DNA of 16,307 nucleotides, from assembly GCA_001800185.1 (NCBI GenBank), contig MGUX01000048.1, positions 1-16,307 of the forward strand, given 5' to 3'. The position numbers and the translations under genes were made by a program. The notes beneath the pieces are model-generated. The model was not told where the DNA came from. It did no database searches and saw only the letters and a list, made by a program, of their open reading frames with translations. Below, one piece after another: positions 14,103-16,307 of this stretch (its first letter is position 1; each line of letters begins with the position of its first letter). This stretch comes from Elusimicrobia bacterium RIFCSPLOWO2_12_FULL_59_9 (GTDB lineage Bacteria; Elusimicrobiota; Elusimicrobia; O2-12-FULL-59-9).

Positions 14103-14800
14103 GATTCCTTTTCGCCATGTGGCTTCCGGCTTTGACGGCGGCGCTTTTTGCCCTATGGGAGCGGGAGTCTCTTCGCGAAATTTTAAACTTGAGGATTGGA
14201 GCAGGGCGATCCTATCTCTGGGCTGCCACCTATGCCGTCGCCGTAGGCGCCCTGACCGTTGCGATGGGTATTGCGTTCGGGAAGCTGCATTGGAACCCGC
14301 AACCGATGATTCACTGGCCGAGCGCCGTGGCGACATTGGTGGTATGGACCTTCGCTTCGCTCGGCGGTGAGATCGGATGGCGGGGGTATCTCCACAATCA
14401 GCTTCGCGGGTTCACGCATGCTCCGCTCATCATTGGTCTGGTGTGGGCTGGCTGGCATGCCCGCTCCCTTTTTGTCGCGCATACCGGCTCAACGTATTAT
14501 ATGATCGGCGTGTTCACGGGAACCGTCATCCTTGCAAGCTATTTCCTTTCATGGCTCGTGGAAAGAAGCCTGAGCGTCCTGGTCCGCGGCTTCTTCCATG
14601 GAGTCTGGAATTTCCTGTGGATGAAGCTGCTCTTTGGAAATCCGGAGCATAGCGCCAGGGGTTTGTTTCTCAGCGATTCACCCATGCTCACCGAAATGGA
14701 GGGAGTTTTCGGCTTGGCGGCCATTTCGATTGTCGGAGCGGCCTTCGTGCACAGTTGGTACAGAGACTCTGAGAAACTAATTAAAAACAATCTAAAATAG
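14039..14800 (+). CDS. CPBP-family (CAAX protease/Rce1-like) intramembrane metalloprotease homologue, 5' end probably frameshifted
   Basis: Up to 253 residues from TTG 14039, a polytopic membrane protein with several hydrophobic segments. CPBP motifs: GEIGWRG (110-116), WAGWH with His 140, and HGVWN with His 187 and Asn 191. In the usual motif 1 (EExxxR) two adjacent Glu precede; here the first is Gly 110, so a catalytic Glu seems lost while motifs 2 and 3 are intact. The family includes CAAX-processing enzymes and bacteriocin self-immunity proteins; function here is open. The TTG has no SD and the first ~17 residues are not family-like, whereas an upstream ATG (14007) in another frame gives a good first helix. 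The gene may thus be damaged. Confidence 0.7.
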   Translation: MGNSKPGVSNFVIDLLAPNILRFLFAMWLPALTAALFALWERESLREILNLRIGAGRSYLWAATYAVAVGALTVAMGIAFGKLHWNPQPMIHWPSAVATLVVWTFASLGGEIGWRGYLHNQLRGFTHAPLIIGLVWAGWHARSLFVAHTGSTYYMIGVFTGTVILASYFLSWLVERSLSVLVRGFFHGVWNFLWMKLLFGNPEHSARGLFLSDSPMLTEMEGVFGLAAISIVGAAFVHSWYRDSEKLIKNNLK

Positions 14801-14819
14801 CCTAAACTAATTAAAGCTC

Positions 14820-14848
14820 TTGACAACCAATTTAACCTGCTCTATACT
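14820..14848 (+). promoter_or_regulatory. Near-consensus sigma70 promoter abutting the HTH gene start
   Basis: TTGACA (14820-14825) is a perfect -35 box; after 17 bases TATACT (14843-14848) is a near-perfect -10 box. The expected first transcribed base is about 14855, the A of an in-frame ATG. The flanks are AT-rich. This is the strongest promoter seen in the window. Confidence 0.75.
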
Positions 14849-14854
14849 ATGAAT

Positions 14855-15184
14855 ATGGATACATTCCACGAGATGCTGACAGTCAAGGAGGTGGCCGACT
14901 TTCTTAGAATGCCCGCCTCCACCGTCCTGGCGAAGGTTCGGCAGAAGGCGATCCCCTTTCTTCGCATCAGCAAGAAAATCCTCTTTCCTCGCAGCAGTCT
15001 CCGCCTTTGGATTCTCCAGAACACTTCAGGTCCGCCCAACACCCTCCGCCTTTGGAGGCAGACTCAGCTCCTGGAGGCCAGCCGCGTCCTCCCCCGGGCC
15101 GCCCTGACCGCCGAAGAAAGAAAGCAGATCGCCCAAAGCCGCAAAGCGATTCAAAAAGACCGTCTGGCGCCTTTCGACCTGTAG
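14855..15184 (+). CDS. Excisionase/MerR-type helix-turn-helix DNA-binding protein
   Basis: A 109-residue protein from ATG 14855. LTVKEVADFLRMPASTVLAK (8-27) is a winged/MerR-type helix-turn-helix of the excisionase family, followed by the wing-like AIPFLRISKKILFPRSSLRL and then W52; the remainder is a basic, helical tail (LTAEERKQIAQSRKAIQKDR). Three in-frame ATGs are possible: 14849, 14855 and 14873. The first cannot be on a transcript from the strong promoter whose -10 ends at 14848. 14855 coincides with the predicted +1 and would be leaderless. 14873 would begin right at LTVKEV but has a poor SD. A small gene follows 2 bases after the stop, so this may be an antitoxin/regulator. Phage or transposon excision factor is the other option, but no integrase is seen. 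Confidence 0.7.
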   Translation: MDTFHEMLTVKEVADFLRMPASTVLAKVRQKAIPFLRISKKILFPRSSLRLWILQNTSGPPNTLRLWRQTQLLEASRVLPRAALTAEERKQIAQSRKAIQKDRLAPFDL

Positions 15185-15186
15185 TC

Positions 15187-15465
15187 ATGTCGGTCTCCTG
15201 CGACAAGGCGCTACTGGCACACCTGAATACTCTCCCAACCCATATTCAAGATCACATCCGGGCAAACCTGCGCTTTTTGGAAGCGCATCCGTCCGATCTG
15301 GAGCCCAACACGATAGAAGGGGATGCCTCACTGCGCTGGTGGGAATTCGAGGTCGGTGGGGCGAAGTACCGCATGACTTTCGATGTCGAAGCCCGTAGGC
15401 CGGGCTGGGTCTTGACCTCGTTCGACAAGGTTGGAGGACGAGGGACCAGACCGGCTTGGTATTAG
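15187..15465 (+). CDS. Small protein, possibly RelE/ParE-like toxin partner of the HTH protein
   Basis: A 92-residue protein from ATG 15187, only 2 bases after the HTH gene's stop, with no SD of its own, so translation is likely coupled. The layout is two N-terminal helices (LLAHLNTLPTHIQDHIRANL, then RFLEAHPSD) followed by beta-like segments (LRWWEFEVGGAKYRMTFDVE, then GWVLTSFDKV). Helical hairpin first and then a strand-rich WxFxVGxxxYRM core is the RelE/ParE-superfamily order, and size is right. I do not recognise the exact family, and the C-terminus (GGRGTRPAWY) is unusual. The frame is open back to 15007, but that extension lies inside the HTH gene and is low-complexity. Toxin function is inference from size, fold pattern and partner. 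Confidence 0.5.
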   Translation: MSVSCDKALLAHLNTLPTHIQDHIRANLRFLEAHPSDLEPNTIEGDASLRWWEFEVGGAKYRMTFDVEARRPGWVLTSFDKVGGRGTRPAWY

Positions 15466-15472
15466 CTGATCC

Positions 15473-15571
15473 ATGAAATACCAAGGGCTTTCTTGGGCGG
15501 GGCTTTTCTCCGAAGACTTTGAGCGGCACGTCGGGTTCTATCGCGACGTGCTTGGCTTTCCCGCCGTCGAG
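15473..15571 (+). pseudogene. Truncated VOC (glyoxalase/bleomycin-resistance) gene, N-terminal remnant
   Basis: ATG 15473 begins MKYQGLSWAGLFSEDFERHV then GFYRDVLGFPAVE, the first beta-alpha unit of VOC-fold proteins. Similarity ends about residue 33 (near 15571). The frame continues to 15997 as 174 residues, but that part is antisense to a minus-strand membrane gene and has no VOC features (no metal ligands or second beta-alpha-beta module). It was probably cut by the rearrangement that placed the minus-strand cluster here. It begins 7 bases after the RelE-like gene's stop. Confidence 0.65.
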
Positions 15572-15897
15572 ATTCGGTTATTGTCCTCGTTCGCGAGCGC
15601 GGCTTGGTTGTTGAGCGTCCGGAGGGTTTTCTTAAGCTGCCTGTCGCAGGCGATCCATATTCCCGCCCCGCATAGAAACATCATCCCTCCCATAACCGCG
15701 ACTGGAAAATTCGGGGCAAGTTGGCCGACCATTATCAGTAGAAATCCGAGGCACTGCATGAGGATGCAAGCGGCAAAAAGCGAAATGCGCCAGGATAACA
15801 GCGGCCGGCTCCAAAAATCCTTTTCCCCGAATACTTTGAAGATCGCCAAGAAAGCCCAAAGCAGCCAAAGTGCGGTGAGGCAGTTTATCACCGTCAC
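15538..15897 (-). CDS. Small polytopic membrane protein, paralogue of the upstream gene
   Basis: A 119-residue minus-strand protein starting at GTG 15897, overlapping the previous gene's stop in a GTGA. Membrane helices lie at about 3-21, 38-58 and 66-84. EKDFWSRPL at residues 25-33 lines up exactly with EKDFWGKPL at residues 25-33 of the neighbour, and the downstream helices and CDRQLKKTLRTL match CERRIEKLRSDM, so the two are tandem duplicates. Family unknown. The last ~11 residues are read from sequence opposite the truncated VOC gene and end at a stop at 15540-15538, so the natural C-terminus has probably been replaced at the junction. Confidence 0.65.
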   Translation of the reverse strand: MTVINCLTALWLLWAFLAIFKVFGEKDFWSRPLLSWRISLFAACILMQCLGFLLIMVGQLAPNFPVAVMGGMMFLCGAGIWIACDRQLKKTLRTLNNQAALANEDNNRISTAGKPSTSR

Positions 15898-16211
15898 TGA
15901 GGCGGCCTTTTCGAGAATTGCCGCGCCATATCCGAGCGTAATTTCTCAATTCGTCGTTCGCAGAAAAACGCACCCAACATTCCCGCCACGCTCATGAAAA
16001 GACCCAAGAGCATGAAAACCGCTTGATGCATCATGAATCCTCTAAACAATACGGCGGCTCCCGTCCATCCGACGGCAACGGCAAATAACATGACCCCGAG
16101 CCGGCGGAAAATAAGCGGTTTGCCCCAGAAATCCTTCTCTCGTTGGATTTGCAACACGGCTAACGCGATGCCGACGAGCCAACATATAATAAGGGTTGCA
16201 AGGAAGTTCAT
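15894..16211 (-). CDS. Small polytopic membrane protein, tandem paralogue
   Basis: A 105-residue minus-strand protein from ATG 16211-16209, with an AAGGGA SD about 8 bases before it on that strand. Three membrane helices are seen (about 3-21, 39-57, 63-83), with EKDFWGKPL at 25-33 between the first and second and a basic C-terminal tail (ERRIEKLRSDMARQFSKRPP). I do not recognise the family. The ATG overlaps the stop of the preceding (partial) gene in an ATGA, and its own stop overlaps the next gene's GTG, so at least three genes form one tightly coupled minus-strand unit. Confidence 0.65.
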   Translation of the reverse strand: MNFLATLIICWLVGIALAVLQIQREKDFWGKPLIFRRLGVMLFAVAVGWTGAAVLFRGFMMHQAVFMLLGLFMSVAGMLGAFFCERRIEKLRSDMARQFSKRPPQ

Positions 16212-16307
16212 GGATTAATTCCCTTCGGCGCGTTTAGCCACTCAGGAGGGGAATCCTTTAATCTCTTTACCCCATCGTATATGATCCCGACCCCACCGGC
16301 AAAAGAG
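16208..16307 (-). CDS. C-terminal end of a further minus-strand gene, partial
   Basis: On the minus strand the last 100 bases read SFAGGVGIIYDGVKRLKDSP followed by PEWLNAPKGINP and TGA (16210-16208), whose stop overlaps the next gene's ATG. The start lies outside the window. The Gly/Ile-rich part could be the end of a membrane helix. No family can be named from 32 residues; the overlap with a tight downstream gene supports it as real. Confidence 0.5.
   Translation of the reverse strand, partial: SFAGGVGIIYDGVKRLKDSPPEWLNAPKGINP

Noticed and set aside
15007..15186. N-terminal extension of the RelE-like protein
   Set aside because: It is the HTH gene in another frame, Pro/Arg-rich and featureless; ATG 15187 gives a compact protein directly after the HTH stop.
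1..16307. CRISPR array, tRNA or rRNA genes
   Set aside because: No regularly spaced direct repeats, no cloverleaf-like sequence and no rRNA segments were recognised on either strand.

Overview
This window looks like chromosomal DNA of an uncultured, GC-rich, Gram-negative-type bacterium. An ABC permease and ATPase of the LolC/E-LolD lipoprotein-sorting type imply an outer membrane, and MurQ plus AnmK imply anhydro-muropeptide recycling. The same gene string carries McsA and McsB, the protein-arginine kinase pair best known from Firmicutes. I cannot assign a phylum; a deep-branching lineage (Elusimicrobiota- or deltaproteobacteria-like) is only a guess from gene content.

Layout. (1) Bases 1-506, minus strand: the N-terminal part of a CaiB/BaiF CoA-transferase-family gene, running off the window edge. 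(2) Bases 630-12002, plus strand: a very compact run of twelve genes, many joined by 4-11 base overlaps. In order: stand-alone response regulator, lysS, lolC/E, lolD, branched-chain-type aminotransferase, mcsA, mcsB, then a 70-base gap with a good sigma70-type promoter, ndk, a divergent ATP-type pckA, a secreted alpha/beta hydrolase, murQ, anmK. (3) Bases 12003-16307: an accessory region, AT-richer in places, with small genes, inverted repeats and broken genes.

The accessory region begins with a ~130-base imperfect inverted repeat and then two small membrane-protein genes. Next is a small gene split by a 95-base palindromic MITE-like element. Its ends are flanked by TA dinucleotides, and removing 97 bases (element plus one TA) restores one open frame of 144 codons. 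A DUF7661-like gene follows, then a CPBP-family membrane protein whose N-terminus appears frameshifted. After that comes a promoter lying directly on the start codon of an excisionase-type HTH gene, which is followed 2 bases later by a small gene that may encode a RelE/ParE-like toxin. The region ends with a truncated VOC (glyoxalase-like) gene that collides with a minus-strand cluster of at least three small genes, two of them tandem paralogues.

How the genes work together: the long plus-strand run mixes translation (lysS), lipoprotein export (lolC/E-lolD), amino acid and central metabolism (aminotransferase, pckA, ndk), proteostasis (mcsAB) and cell-wall recycling (anmK makes MurNAc-6-P, murQ cleaves its lactate ether). 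The right third shows repeated insertion, truncation and frameshift, as expected of a gene-turnover region. The most interesting points are the precise MITE insertion, the possible HTH/RelE-like toxin-antitoxin pair with a likely leaderless transcript, and mcsAB embedded in an outer-membrane-bearing genome's housekeeping run.
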